Of a stretch of DNA of 64,000 bases, positions 15,576-24,128 are shown piece after piece (position 1 is the first letter of the stretch; the number at the start of each line of letters is the position of its first letter). The DNA lies in contig NZ_JBMSDZ010000011.1 of assembly GCF_049445995.1 (NCBI RefSeq), positions 62,001-126,000 of the forward strand. Reading direction: 5' to 3'. Position numbers and translations under genes: made by a program. This DNA is from Dyella_A sp049445995. Its GTDB lineage: Bacteria > Pseudomonadota > Gammaproteobacteria > Xanthomonadales > Rhodanobacteraceae. The notes below the pieces were generated by a model that was not told where the DNA came from, searched no databases, and saw nothing but the letters and a program-made list of their open reading frames with translations.

Positions 15576-16636
15576 GCGCCGGCCTCCGCCGTCACCGGAA
15601 AGCGCGACTGCATCGCCCGCGCCGCATGCACCAGCGCCAGCAGCACCGGCACCTCCACCAGTGGTCCGATCACCGCGGCAAGGGCCACCTTCGACGCCAG
15701 CCCGAACGCGGCGATCGCCACCGCGATCGCCAGCTCGAAGTTGTTGCCGGCGGCGGTGAACGCCACCGCCGTGGTGCGCGGGTAGTTGGCGCCGACGAAG
15801 CGCGCCATCGCGAAGCTCACCGCGAACATCACCACGAAGTACACCACCAGCGGCAGCGCCACGCGCAGCACGTCGCCCGGCAGCGCGAGCAGCTCGCCGC
15901 CCTTGAGGCTGAACATCGCCACGATGGTGAACAGCAGCGCCACCAGGGTGATCGGCCCGATCCGCGGCAGGAAGCGCTCGGCGTACCAGCGCTCGCCCTT
16001 CGTGCGGATCAGCACGCGCCGGCTCAGCCAGCCGGCGGCGAACGGGATGCCGAGGTAGATCAGCACCGCCCCGGCAATCGTGGAAAACGCCACCGGCACC
16101 ACCTGCCCGGCCAGCCCGAACATGGGCGGCAGCACGCCGAGGAAGAACCATGCGTACGCGCCGAAGGTGAGCAGCTGGAAGATCGCATTGAACGCCACCA
16201 GGCCCGCCACGTACTGATTGTCGCCACCGGCCAGCTGGTTCCACACCAGCACCATCGCGATGCAGCGCGCCAGACCGATCAGGATCAGGCCGGTCATGTA
16301 TCCGGGCTGGTCGCGCAGGAAGATCACCGCCAGCGCGAACATCAGCAGCGGCCCGATCACCCAGTTCTGCAGCAGCGACAGCCACAGCAGCCGGCGGTCG
16401 GCGAACACCTGGTGCAGCTCCTCGTAGCGCACCCTGGCCAGCGGCGGATACATCATCAGCACCAGGCCGATCGCGATCGGGATATTGGTGCTGCCGATGC
16501 TCAGGCGGTCGAGTGCCGCGGGCAGCGCGGTGAACAGCGAGCCGAGCAGCACGCCCAGCGCCATGGCGGCGAAGATCCACACGGTGAGGTAGCGGTCGAG
16601 AAACGAAAGGCGAAGGCGCGGGGCGGCGGCGGTCAT
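15572..16636 (-). CDS. acr3: ACR3-family arsenite efflux permease
   Basis: The 354-residue membrane protein has about ten transmembrane helices and exports As(OH)3/arsenite using the membrane potential. Family features visible here are GLARCIAMVLVWN, with the conserved helix-4 cysteine needed for transport, and the ANYPRTTAVAFTAAGNNFE stretch. The ATG at 16636 (MTAAAPRLRLSFLDRYLTVW) lies 28 bases after the arsC fusion gene. The stop overlaps the next small ORF. Confidence 0.94.
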   Translation of the reverse strand: MTAAAPRLRLSFLDRYLTVWIFAAMALGVLLGSLFTALPAALDRLSIGSTNIPIAIGLVLMMYPPLARVRYEELHQVFADRRLLWLSLLQNWVIGPLLMFALAVIFLRDQPGYMTGLILIGLARCIAMVLVWNQLAGGDNQYVAGLVAFNAIFQLLTFGAYAWFFLGVLPPMFGLAGQVVPVAFSTIAGAVLIYLGIPFAAGWLSRRVLIRTKGERWYAERFLPRIGPITLVALLFTIVAMFSLKGGELLALPGDVLRVALPLVVYFVVMFAVSFAMARFVGANYPRTTAVAFTAAGNNFELAIAVAIAAFGLASKVALAAVIGPLVEVPVLLALVHAARAMQSRFPVTAEAGA

Positions 16637-16664
16637 CGGTGAACCCGGAAAGTGTGAAAGGAAA

Positions 16665-17606
16665 TCAGCCGACGCGACGGCCCTGGGTATCCAGCACCGC
16701 CTCGCCATCCTCCTTGACGAAGGCGCCGCGCGGACGCAGCGGCAGCAGCTCGAGCACGCGCTCGGACGGCCGGCACAGCGCCACGCCCAGCGGCGAGACG
16801 ACGAGCGGCCGGTTGATCAGGATCGGATGGGCGAGCATGGCGTCGAGCAGCGCGTCATCCGACAGCGTGGTGTCGTCCAGGCCCAGCTCGGCATACGGCG
16901 CGGCCTTCTCGCGGATCAGCGCGCGCAGCGGCTCGCCGGTGCGGGCGGCGAGCTGGGCGAGCAGCGCGCGGCTCGGCGGCGTCTTCAGGTACTCGATCAC
17001 GTGCGGCTCGAAGCCGCAGTGGCGGATCAGCGCCAGCGTGTTGCGCGAGGTGCCGCAGTCGGGGTTGTGGTAGATCACCACGTCCACCGGCACGGTCGCG
17101 GCGCTGGCGCCCTCGCTGCGGCCGATCTGCTGCAACTGCGCGCGCAGCGACTCGCGCTCCAGTCCTGCCAGCGGCAAGGCGGTGAAGGCGCGGATGCGGT
17201 TGGCCAGCAGTCGGAACGCGGTGTGGAAGGCCTGCTCGCGTTGTTCGGGGGTGCCGGTGGCGGCGGCCGGATCCCCGATACCCCAGTGCGCGGTCAGCGG
17301 ATGCCCTGGCCAGATCGGGCAGATCTCGCCAGCGGCGTTGTCGCAGACGGTGAAGACGAAGTCCATCACTGGCGCGTCAGCGGCGGCGAACTCGTCGACG
17401 TTCTTCGAACGCAGACCATCGATCGGATGCCCCACGTCCCGCAGCAGCCTGAGCGCCAGCGGGTGCACCTCACCCCTGGGCCGGCTGCCGGCCGAGAACG
17501 CGCGAAAGCGCCCCTCGCCCAACTGGTTGAGCAGACTCTCGGCAAGGATCGAGCGCGCCGAATTGCCGGTGCACAGGAACAGCACGTTGAAGATGTGATC
17601 GGTCAT
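16665..17606 (-). CDS. arsC: Fusion of two arsenate reductases: phosphatase-type plus glutaredoxin-type
   Basis: The 313-residue protein joins two unrelated arsenate reductase folds. Residues 1-165 are a low-molecular-weight protein-tyrosine-phosphatase-type ArsC with the CX5R loop LFLCTGNSARS (Cys12) and FVFTVCDNAAGEICP (Cys89, Cys96). Residues 174-313 are an ArsC/Spx-type reductase with YHNPDCGTSRNTLALI (Cys184) and HPILINRPLVVSPLG, the region of the arsenate-binding arginines. The frame is unbroken across a short linker near IGRSEGASAATV. The ATG overlaps the arsR stop (ATGA). Both active sites look intact, so one chain may draw electrons from two thiol systems. Each half alone is well known. 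Confidence 0.93.
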   Translation of the reverse strand: MTDHIFNVLFLCTGNSARSILAESLLNQLGEGRFRAFSAGSRPRGEVHPLALRLLRDVGHPIDGLRSKNVDEFAAADAPVMDFVFTVCDNAAGEICPIWPGHPLTAHWGIGDPAAATGTPEQREQAFHTAFRLLANRIRAFTALPLAGLERESLRAQLQQIGRSEGASAATVPVDVVIYHNPDCGTSRNTLALIRHCGFEPHVIEYLKTPPSRALLAQLAARTGEPLRALIREKAAPYAELGLDDTTLSDDALLDAMLAHPILINRPLVVSPLGVALCRPSERVLELLPLRPRGAFVKEDGEAVLDTQGRRVG

Positions 17607-17953
17607 GGAATGGCCTTGGCAGGTGGGCAGCAGGCCAGTTCGGCCAGCAGCGACGTGCACAGTCCGGGATGGGCGTTGCAGCAGTCGCGGGCGAGAAACA
17701 GCATCAGGGCACGCAGCGTGTCGAGCCGGGCGCGGTAGATCATCGAGCGGCTGCGCCGTTCGGCATGCACCAGGCCGGCGCGGGCCAGTACACCCAGGTG
17801 CGTGGACATGGTGTTCTGTGGCACGTCGAGTGTCGTGGCCACGTCGCCCGCCGGCATGCCGTGCGGCTCGTTCGCCACCAGCAGGCGGAACACCGCCAGC
17901 CGGGTGGGCTGGGCGAGCGCGGCAAGGGTAGCGAGTGCATCGTTGTTATCCAT
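17603..17953 (-). CDS. arsR: ArsR-family arsenite-responsive repressor
   Basis: A 116-residue winged-helix repressor. Its recognition helix region is VPQNTMSTHLGVLARAGLV (residues 45-62). The inducer site is probably the C-terminal Cys91-Cys92 plus Cys99 in ARDCCNAHPGLC. This pattern matches the Acidithiobacillus-type ArsR rather than the ELCVC helix site of the E. coli type. Further cysteines are at 108-109. The start at 17953 fits the homology; the frame continues upstream without support. It heads an arsR-arsC-acr3-small ORF operon, and an inverted repeat overlaps its start codon. Confidence 0.93.
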   Translation of the reverse strand: MDNNDALATLAALAQPTRLAVFRLLVANEPHGMPAGDVATTLDVPQNTMSTHLGVLARAGLVHAERRSRSMIYRARLDTLRALMLFLARDCCNAHPGLCTSLLAELACCPPAKAIP

Positions 17954-17971
17954 ATATCTAGAATTATGGAT
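17948..17971. promoter_or_regulatory. Probable ArsR operator overlapping the arsR start
   Basis: Inverted repeat ATCCATA (17948-17954) and TATGGAT (17965-17971) with a 10-base AT-rich spacer, in otherwise GC-rich DNA. The left arm contains the arsR initiation codon. Its position and dyad form fit autorepression; the assignment is inferred. Confidence 0.65.
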
Positions 17972-17984
17972 ATATTTGCGCAAG

Positions 17985-18405
17985 GCAAGACCCTCGGGGG
18001 GGGAGCCGAAATTCTCTGGTTCCCTCACACACCACCGTACGTGCGGTTCCGCATACTGCGTTAACGCGTGACACTGAGATACCGGCTGGTATGGTCATGG
18101 TGACCCACCGCAGCCGGTCGAAGAAGGTTTCAGGAACGCGTGATTCATGTGGCTGGCACCACTGTTCACCACGGGCCTTGCCCATGGTGGCCCGAGCGCC
18201 AGGCCAGCGCCTCCGACAGCCCTCGTTGGTGCAGCATGGCGCTACGCCGCGGCCGCGTCCTGGCCTGTCGCCATACCAGACGGCGCAGCCGACACCGCAG
18301 CCATTCGTCGAGGTCCTTCCACAGCGCCTTGCTCTGGCTGAGCTGTGAATACCCACCCATCCTCGCAGCACCGGGTTCAGTGCCTTGATGGGGAAAATAG
18401 TTCAT
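17985..18405 (-). mobile_element. Degenerate 3' end of a group II intron with reverse-transcriptase/maturase remnant
   Basis: Read on the minus strand, the region encodes the maturase C-terminus in pieces: DEWLRCRLRRLVWRQ, then RRSAMLHQRGLSEALAWRSG and GQGPW, then after a frameshift ETFFDRLRWV. This matches the end of group II intron proteins (RRGLSEERAW..., GPWWNAG..., FFDRLGLVSL as I recall them). It is followed by a domain-V-like hairpin around 18018-18060 (GTATGCGG...CCGCACGTACGG). The 5' part of the intron and most of the reverse transcriptase are absent. It lies directly upstream of the ars promoter region. Confidence 0.8.
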
Positions 18406-18582
18406 TTATTTCGCAAGCGCTACAGCTAGCGGTCATGTCATCAAGCCAGCGTTTTGCCTCAGGTTTCCTCCAGACGGCCAGTCACCCGGATCGCCCTTGC
18501 CTCTGGTCAACTCTTTCCCTTTTCCCTTGCCGAGTGAGTAGAGGAAGTTCACTTCGAAGGCAAGTGCGTCCTGCCTGCGCAC

Positions 18583-18622
18583 CCGAAAAGAAGAAGCCCG
18601 GCGGATGCCGGGCTTCTTCATA
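18583..18622 (-). terminator. Terminator of the first ompA-like gene
   Basis: AAGAAGCCCGGC (18591-18602), GGAT loop, GCCGGGCTTCTT (18607-18618), followed on the minus strand by CTTTTC. It begins 16 bases after the gene's stop. The identical hairpin follows the second copy. Confidence 0.9.
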
Positions 18623-18638
18623 GGTACCGCGGCAGTGC

Positions 18639-19778
18639 TTACTGCTGCACCTGCAGCTCCGTGCGGCGGTTGCGGGCGCGACCGGCCTCCGTGTCGTTCG
18701 TGTCCACCGGATCGTTCTCGCCGTGGCCGATCGGGCCTTCCAGGCGGCTCGCATCGATCCCGTGCGCCGTCAGGTAGTCGTACACGATCTGCGCGCGACG
18801 CTCCGACAGCCCCTGGTTGTACGCGTCGGTACCCACCGAGTCGGTATAACCGGCCACCGTCACCTTCACCTGCGGGTAGCGCTGCAGCGTGTCCACCGCC
18901 TGGTCCAGGATCGACAGCGAGTCCGCCGTCGGCTCGGCCAGCGCCTTGCCGATCTCGCCCGCCTTCACGTGACCCTTCTTCGGGTAGTCGAACTTGAAGT
19001 TCACCCCGCGCAGGTCGATCACCACCTTCTGCGGGCAACCGTCCGGACCCACGATCGTGCCGGCCGGCGTCGCCGGGCACTTGTCGTCGCAGTCGTTCAC
19101 CTGGTCGCCGTCGCTGTCCAGCGTCGAGCAGTCCGGCGCCGCCGGGGCCGGCGCAGCGACCGGAGCCGGCGCCGCCGGCGGCGCGCCGAAGCGCGACACG
19201 ATGCTGAAGCCCAGGAACCAGTCGCCGTAGCCGTCCTGCGCCGGCTGGCTCTTGTCGTCAAAGTCGTAGCGGTAACCAGTCTCCATGCGCACGTCCGAGC
19301 TGTCCGTGATCGTCTTGGACACGCCCACGCCCAGCTCCGCCGCCGGCGACCAACCGCTGTCTCCACGGTTGTGATGGTTGCTGCCCATCACGCCAACCAG
19401 CAGGTACGGACGCCACGCGGTCCACTCGCCCCGATAGAAACGGGCCGCCACGCCGAAGCTGTTGTTCGACCAGTTGCCGCCGCCCACCGCCGAGTCCACG
19501 TCACGCTTGGTGCGGTCGGCGAACAGGTCGATCGAGGCATTCGGCGAAATGAACCGGCCCACGCCCAGACCGTAGTAAATCTGGCGGCTGTTCGTGTTGC
19601 GATCCGTGTCGTTGTAGTAACCGCCGATCGTCGGCGCGATATACCAGCGGTCGTCATAGCTCGACGAGCTCATGCTCGGCGCGCTGTCCGCCGGCGCCGG
19701 GGCCGCGTCCTGCGCATGAACGGCACCCACGCCGCCCAGGGCCAAAGCAATCAGAAAATACAAGCCCTTACGTTTCAT
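18639..19778 (-). CDS. OmpA-family outer membrane protein, copy 1
   Basis: The 379-residue protein has a signal peptide (MKRKGLYFLIALALGGVGAVHA), an N-terminal eight-strand barrel region to about residue 205 and an Ala/Pro-rich linker. A thrombospondin-type-3 calcium-binding segment follows (DSDGDQVNDCDDKCPATPAG). The C-terminal OmpA domain binds peptidoglycan (GYTDSVGTDAYNQGLSERRA, with the conserved Asp and Arg). Copy 2 at 20065 differs by only three residues (Ala/Val and Pro/Ser just after the signal peptide; Gly/Ser in HVKAGEIGKAL). Likely a major surface protein linking outer membrane to cell wall. Confidence 0.94.
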   Translation of the reverse strand: MKRKGLYFLIALALGGVGAVHAQDAAPAPADSAPSMSSSSYDDRWYIAPTIGGYYNDTDRNTNSRQIYYGLGVGRFISPNASIDLFADRTKRDVDSAVGGGNWSNNSFGVAARFYRGEWTAWRPYLLVGVMGSNHHNRGDSGWSPAAELGVGVSKTITDSSDVRMETGYRYDFDDKSQPAQDGYGDWFLGFSIVSRFGAPPAAPAPVAAPAPAAPDCSTLDSDGDQVNDCDDKCPATPAGTIVGPDGCPQKVVIDLRGVNFKFDYPKKGHVKAGEIGKALAEPTADSLSILDQAVDTLQRYPQVKVTVAGYTDSVGTDAYNQGLSERRAQIVYDYLTAHGIDASRLEGPIGHGENDPVDTNDTEAGRARNRRTELQVQQ

Positions 19779-20008
19779 CAGGTGTCTCCTTTGATTATTG
19801 GTTTTCGCGTCCATTCCACATCAGACGGAAATCGCGCATCAGAACTGAACACAAACAAATGGAGCGTTGCCGCTCCTCACCTGGCGTTCCTGCCGCAAGC
19901 CGGACGAAGTGTATCAAAACCGTTAAATCATGGGATGCAAATCACATTGCACCGCCGCAACCCGGTGAGGCGTTGTTCAGGAAACACAAGCTCCTTTTCC
20001 ACCTGCTC

Positions 20009-20048
20009 CCGAAAAGAAGAAGCCCGGCGGATGCCGGGCTTCTTCATA
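20009..20048 (-). terminator. Terminator of the second ompA-like gene
   Basis: AAGAAGCCCGGC (20017-20028) and GCCGGGCTTCTT (20033-20044) with a four-base loop, followed on the minus strand by CTTTTC. Duplicate of the hairpin at 18591. Confidence 0.9.
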
Positions 20049-20064
20049 GGTACCGCGGCAGTGC

Positions 20065-21204
20065 TTACTGCTGCACCTGCAGCTCCGTGCGGCGGTTGCG
20101 GGCGCGACCGGCCTCCGTGTCGTTCGTGTCCACCGGATCGTTCTCGCCGTGGCCGATCGGGCCTTCCAGGCGGCTCGCATCGATCCCGTGCGCCGTCAGG
20201 TAGTCGTACACGATCTGCGCGCGACGCTCCGACAGCCCCTGGTTGTACGCGTCGGTACCCACCGAGTCGGTATAACCGGCCACCGTCACCTTCACCTGCG
20301 GGTAGCGCTGCAGCGTGTCCACCGCCTGGTCCAGGATCGACAGCGAGTCCGCCGTCGGCTCGGCCAGCGCCTTGCCGATCTCCGACGCCTTCACGTGACC
20401 CTTCTTCGGGTAGTCGAACTTGAAGTTCACCCCGCGCAGGTCGATCACCACCTTCTGCGGGCAACCGTCCGGACCCACGATCGTGCCGGCCGGCGTCGCC
20501 GGGCACTTGTCGTCGCAGTCGTTCACCTGGTCGCCGTCGCTGTCCAGCGTCGAGCAGTCCGGCGCCGCCGGGGCCGGCGCAGCGACCGGAGCCGGCGCCG
20601 CCGGCGGCGCGCCGAAGCGCGACACGATGCTGAAGCCCAGGAACCAGTCGCCGTAGCCGTCCTGCGCCGGCTGGCTCTTGTCGTCAAAGTCGTAGCGGTA
20701 ACCAGTCTCCATGCGCACGTCCGAGCTGTCCGTGATCGTCTTGGACACGCCCACGCCCAGCTCCGCCGCCGGCGACCAACCGCTGTCTCCACGGTTGTGA
20801 TGGTTGCTGCCCATCACGCCAACCAGCAGGTACGGACGCCATGCGGTCCACTCGCCCCGATAGAAACGGGCCGCCACGCCGAAGCTGTTGTTCGACCAGT
20901 TGCCGCCGCCCACCGCCGAATCCACGTCACGCTTGGTGCGGTCGGCGAACAGGTCGATCGAGGCATTCGGCGAAATGAAGCGGCCCACGCCCAGACCGTA
21001 GTAAATCTGGCGGCTGTTCGTGTTGCGATCCGTGTCGTTGTAATAACCACCAATCGTCGGCGCGATATACCAGCGGTCGTCGTAGCTCGACGAGCTCATG
21101 CTCGACGCGCTGTCCACCGGCGCCGGGGCCGCGTCCTGCGCATGAACGGCACCCACGCCGCCCAGGGCCAAAGCAATCAGAAAATACAAGCCCTTACGTT
21201 TCAT
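20065..21204 (-). CDS. OmpA-family outer membrane protein, copy 2
   Basis: A 379-residue near-identical twin of the gene at 18639 with the same domain order: signal peptide, barrel, TSP3-type segment, OmpA domain. The duplication covers about 1.21 kb, from the terminator to about 13 bases before the ATG, offset by 1426 bases. Sequences further upstream differ, so the two genes are probably driven by different promoters. The 5' leader of this copy is AT-richer (GATTTCTTTAGTTTTTCG). Near identity implies a recent duplication or ongoing gene conversion. Confidence 0.94.
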   Translation of the reverse strand: MKRKGLYFLIALALGGVGAVHAQDAAPAPVDSASSMSSSSYDDRWYIAPTIGGYYNDTDRNTNSRQIYYGLGVGRFISPNASIDLFADRTKRDVDSAVGGGNWSNNSFGVAARFYRGEWTAWRPYLLVGVMGSNHHNRGDSGWSPAAELGVGVSKTITDSSDVRMETGYRYDFDDKSQPAQDGYGDWFLGFSIVSRFGAPPAAPAPVAAPAPAAPDCSTLDSDGDQVNDCDDKCPATPAGTIVGPDGCPQKVVIDLRGVNFKFDYPKKGHVKASEIGKALAEPTADSLSILDQAVDTLQRYPQVKVTVAGYTDSVGTDAYNQGLSERRAQIVYDYLTAHGIDASRLEGPIGHGENDPVDTNDTEAGRARNRRTELQVQQ

Positions 21205-21337
21205 CAGGTGTCTCCTTGGTGATTTCTTTAGTTTTTCGAATCTTTCAGGGCGCAGCCGCAGCGGCGATCACGAGGGCTTCGCGAATGACGAACACCGCTA
21301 CCCTTAAGACGAAATCGATTATGGGCTCACGCTGTCT

Positions 21338-22789
21338 TTACAATGTGAAAAGTTCCATGAAACGCTGAACCGGCATCGAATCGAGCGAAGCGGGATCGGC
21401 CGTTGCCCGCATGATCGTCTTGACCTTGTGGGCCGGAAGCTGGCCACGCATCGCAGCCTCGAACTTCCCGAGCAGTACCGGCAGGCCTTCGGCGCGACGC
21501 CGGCGATGGCCGATGGGAAAGTCGATCGCCACCCTCCCGGTGCTGGAGCCGTCCTTGAAGAACACCTGCACCGCGTTGCCGATGAAGCGCTTGTCCGGAT
21601 CGAAGTAATCCCTGGTGAACTGCGGATTCTCGCTGACCACCATCCGGTCGCGCAGGGCATCGATGCGCGGATCGGCAGCCACGTCGTCGCCATAGTCGTC
21701 GGCGGTGAGGCGGCCAAAGATCAGCGGCACGGCCACCATGTACTGGATGCAGTGATCGCGGTCGGCGTAATTGGCCAGCGGGCCGGTCTTGTCGATGATG
21801 CGACGGCCCGCCTGCTGGGTCTCGATCTCGATCCTCTCGATCTGGTCGAGCCTGCCGGCGACCTGGTCGTGCAGCTGCATCGCGCACTCCACTGCGGTCT
21901 GCGCGTGGAACTCGGCGGGGAAGCTGATCTTGAACAGCACGTTCTCCATCACGTAGCTGCCGAACGGCCGCTCGAACTCGAACGCCTTGCCCTGGAAGGC
22001 GACGTCGTAATAGCCCCAGGTCCGGGCGGACAGCGCCGACGGATACCCGACCTCGCCGCGGTACACGGCGTTGATCGCATGGATGACGGCGCGGCGGCAG
22101 GCGTCACCTGCGGCCCAGCTCTTGCGCGGCCCGGTGTTCGGCGCGTGGCGGTAAGTGCGCAGTGCGCCGTTGTCGATCCAGCTGTGGGATACGGCCGTGG
22201 TGATTCGCTCCTTGCTGCCGCCCAGCATCGCGGTGGTCACCGCGGTGGAAGCCAGGCGCACCAGGATCACGTGGTCCTGGCCGACGCGGTTGAAGCTGTT
22301 CTTCAGCGCGTAGCAGCCCTGGATCTCGTGCGCCTTGATCGCCCAGGTCAGCACGTCGCGCACGGTCAGCGGCTGGCCGCCTTCGCGCCCGGCCTTGCGG
22401 TCGAGGTAATCGGCCACGGCCAGGATCGCGCCGAGGTTGTCCGACGGGTGGCCCCATTCGGCTGCCAGCCAGGTGTCGTTGAAATCGAGCCAGCGGATCT
22501 GCGTGCCGATCGCGAACGCGGCCTGCGCGGGATCGAGCTCATGGCTGGTGCCCGGCACGCGTGCGCCGCCCGGCAGCGTCGCTCCGGGCACCAGCGGGCC
22601 GAGGTGCTTGACGCACTCGGGAAACTTCATTGCCAGCATCGCCGTGGCCAGCGAGTCGAGCAGCATGATGCGCGCCGTGTCGTACGCCTCGGTCGAGTCG
22701 ATCGAGTAATCGGTCACGTAGTCGGCGATGTCGACCAGTGGCTGGTCGGGCTCCGGACGCCGGGCGGAACGGATATCGCGCACGCTCAT
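21338..22789 (-). CDS. prpD: 2-methylcitrate dehydratase, MmgE/PrpD family
   Basis: The 483-residue MmgE/PrpD-fold protein fits the family length. Recognisable segments are DSLATAMLAMKFPECVKHLG, RWLDFNDTWLAAEWGHPSDN (with the DxND-type active-site region), FNRVGQDHVILVRLASTAV and ARTWGYYDVAFQGKAFEF. In the methylcitrate cycle it dehydrates 2-methylcitrate. AcnD plus PrpF is the alternative dehydratase system, and both are present here. The ATG at 22789 has an AGGAGA ribosome-binding site. Last gene of the acnD-prpF-prpD set. Confidence 0.94.
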   Translation of the reverse strand: MSVRDIRSARRPEPDQPLVDIADYVTDYSIDSTEAYDTARIMLLDSLATAMLAMKFPECVKHLGPLVPGATLPGGARVPGTSHELDPAQAAFAIGTQIRWLDFNDTWLAAEWGHPSDNLGAILAVADYLDRKAGREGGQPLTVRDVLTWAIKAHEIQGCYALKNSFNRVGQDHVILVRLASTAVTTAMLGGSKERITTAVSHSWIDNGALRTYRHAPNTGPRKSWAAGDACRRAVIHAINAVYRGEVGYPSALSARTWGYYDVAFQGKAFEFERPFGSYVMENVLFKISFPAEFHAQTAVECAMQLHDQVAGRLDQIERIEIETQQAGRRIIDKTGPLANYADRDHCIQYMVAVPLIFGRLTADDYGDDVAADPRIDALRDRMVVSENPQFTRDYFDPDKRFIGNAVQVFFKDGSSTGRVAIDFPIGHRRRRAEGLPVLLGKFEAAMRGQLPAHKVKTIMRATADPASLDSMPVQRFMELFTL

Positions 22790-22927
22790 GAGGCGGGTCT
22801 CCTGAAGACAGTGAATCGGGCACGGCATCGGGACGGTCGATTCCACCCGGTTTGCGGCCATCCCCGTCGAGAGTAGCCGCGCGAATGTCGCCGGAACGGG
22901 AAAATGTCGACGCCTGCCCGTGCGGGC

Positions 22928-24112
22928 TCACTGCGCGGGCACGCGCACCCGGCCTTCCATCAGCACGCGTGCGCTACGGCTCATGATCGCCTTGGTCACC
23001 GTCCACATGCCGTCGACCCGCACCGCCTCGGCGCCCACCCGCAAAGTCCCCGACGGGTGGCCGAAGCGCACCGACTGCCGCTCGCCGCCGCCGGCGGCCA
23101 GATTCACCAGCGTGCCGGGAATGGCCGCCGCGGTGCCGATCGCCACCGCGGCGGTGCCCATCATCGCGTGATGCAGCCTGCCCATCGACATCGCGCGCAC
23201 CAGCAGATCGATGTCACCCGCCTTCACCGGCTTGCCGCTCGAGGCGACGTAATCGGCCGGCGGAGCGACGAAGGCCACCTTGGGCGTGTGCTGGCGCGTG
23301 GCGATCGCGTCCAGCGACTGGATCAGTCCCATGCGCAGCGCGCCGTGCGCGCGCACGGTCTCGAACATCGCCAGCGCTCTTTCATCGCCGTTGATGGCGT
23401 CCTGCAGCTCCGTGCCGGTGTAGCCGATCGCGGCGGCCTCGACGAAGATCGTGGGAATGCCGGCGTTGATCAGGGTTGCCCTGAGCGTGCCGACGCCCGG
23501 CACCTCCATGTCGTCGACCAGGTTGCCGGTGGGGAACATGGCCCCGCCCGCGCCGTCTTCCTCGGCCGCCGGATCGATGAACTCCAGCTGCACTTCGGCG
23601 GCCGGGAAGGTCACCCCGTCCAGTTCGAAATCGCCGGTCTCCTGCACCGCGCCGTCGGTCATCGGCACGTGGGCGATGATCGTCTTGCCGATATTGGCCT
23701 GCCAGATGCGCACGACCGCCATGCCGTCACGCGGCACGCGCGCCGGATCGACCAGGCCCGCCGCGATGGCGAACGGGCCGACCGCCGCCGACAGGTTGCC
23801 GCAGTTGCCGCTCCAGTCGACGAAGGCCTTGTCGATCGCCACCTGGCCGAACAGGTAGTCCACGTCGTGATCCGGTCGCGGGCTCTTGCCGACGATCACC
23901 GTCTTGCTGGTGCTGGAGGTGGCGCCGCCCATGCCGTCGATCTGCTTGCCGTAGGGATCGGGGCTGCCGATCACCCGCATCAGCAGGGCATCGCGCGCGG
24001 TGCCCGGCACCTGCGCCGCTCCGGGCAGGTCGTCGAGGCGGAAGAACACGCCTTTGCTGGTGCCGCCGCGCATGTAGGTGGCGGGGATGCGGGTCTGGGG
24101 CTTGTGGCTCAT
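22928..24112 (-). CDS. prpF: 2-methylaconitate cis-trans isomerase PrpF
   Basis: The 394-residue protein of the diaminopimelate-epimerase-like fold is needed together with AcnD: it isomerises the 2-methylaconitate made by AcnD. Seen: YMRGGTSKGVFFRLDDLP at the N-terminus, SPDPYGKQIDGMGGATSST, DWSGNCGNLSAAVGPFA and a C-terminal HPSGTLRVGAE. The start is ATG 24112; the open frame upstream is repeat and linker sequence. A DUF559 cassette separates it from acnD, ending 16 bases before this start. Confidence 0.94.
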   Translation of the reverse strand: MSHKPQTRIPATYMRGGTSKGVFFRLDDLPGAAQVPGTARDALLMRVIGSPDPYGKQIDGMGGATSSTSKTVIVGKSPRPDHDVDYLFGQVAIDKAFVDWSGNCGNLSAAVGPFAIAAGLVDPARVPRDGMAVVRIWQANIGKTIIAHVPMTDGAVQETGDFELDGVTFPAAEVQLEFIDPAAEEDGAGGAMFPTGNLVDDMEVPGVGTLRATLINAGIPTIFVEAAAIGYTGTELQDAINGDERALAMFETVRAHGALRMGLIQSLDAIATRQHTPKVAFVAPPADYVASSGKPVKAGDIDLLVRAMSMGRLHHAMMGTAAVAIGTAAAIPGTLVNLAAGGGERQSVRFGHPSGTLRVGAEAVRVDGMWTVTKAIMSRSARVLMEGRVRVPAQ

Positions 24113-24128
24113 GGGAATACCTGTGCGA

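Noticed and set aside
18723..21222. Plus-strand open frames opposite both ompA copies
   Set aside because: Their duplication only mirrors the duplication of the real genes; Arg/His-rich shadow sequence.
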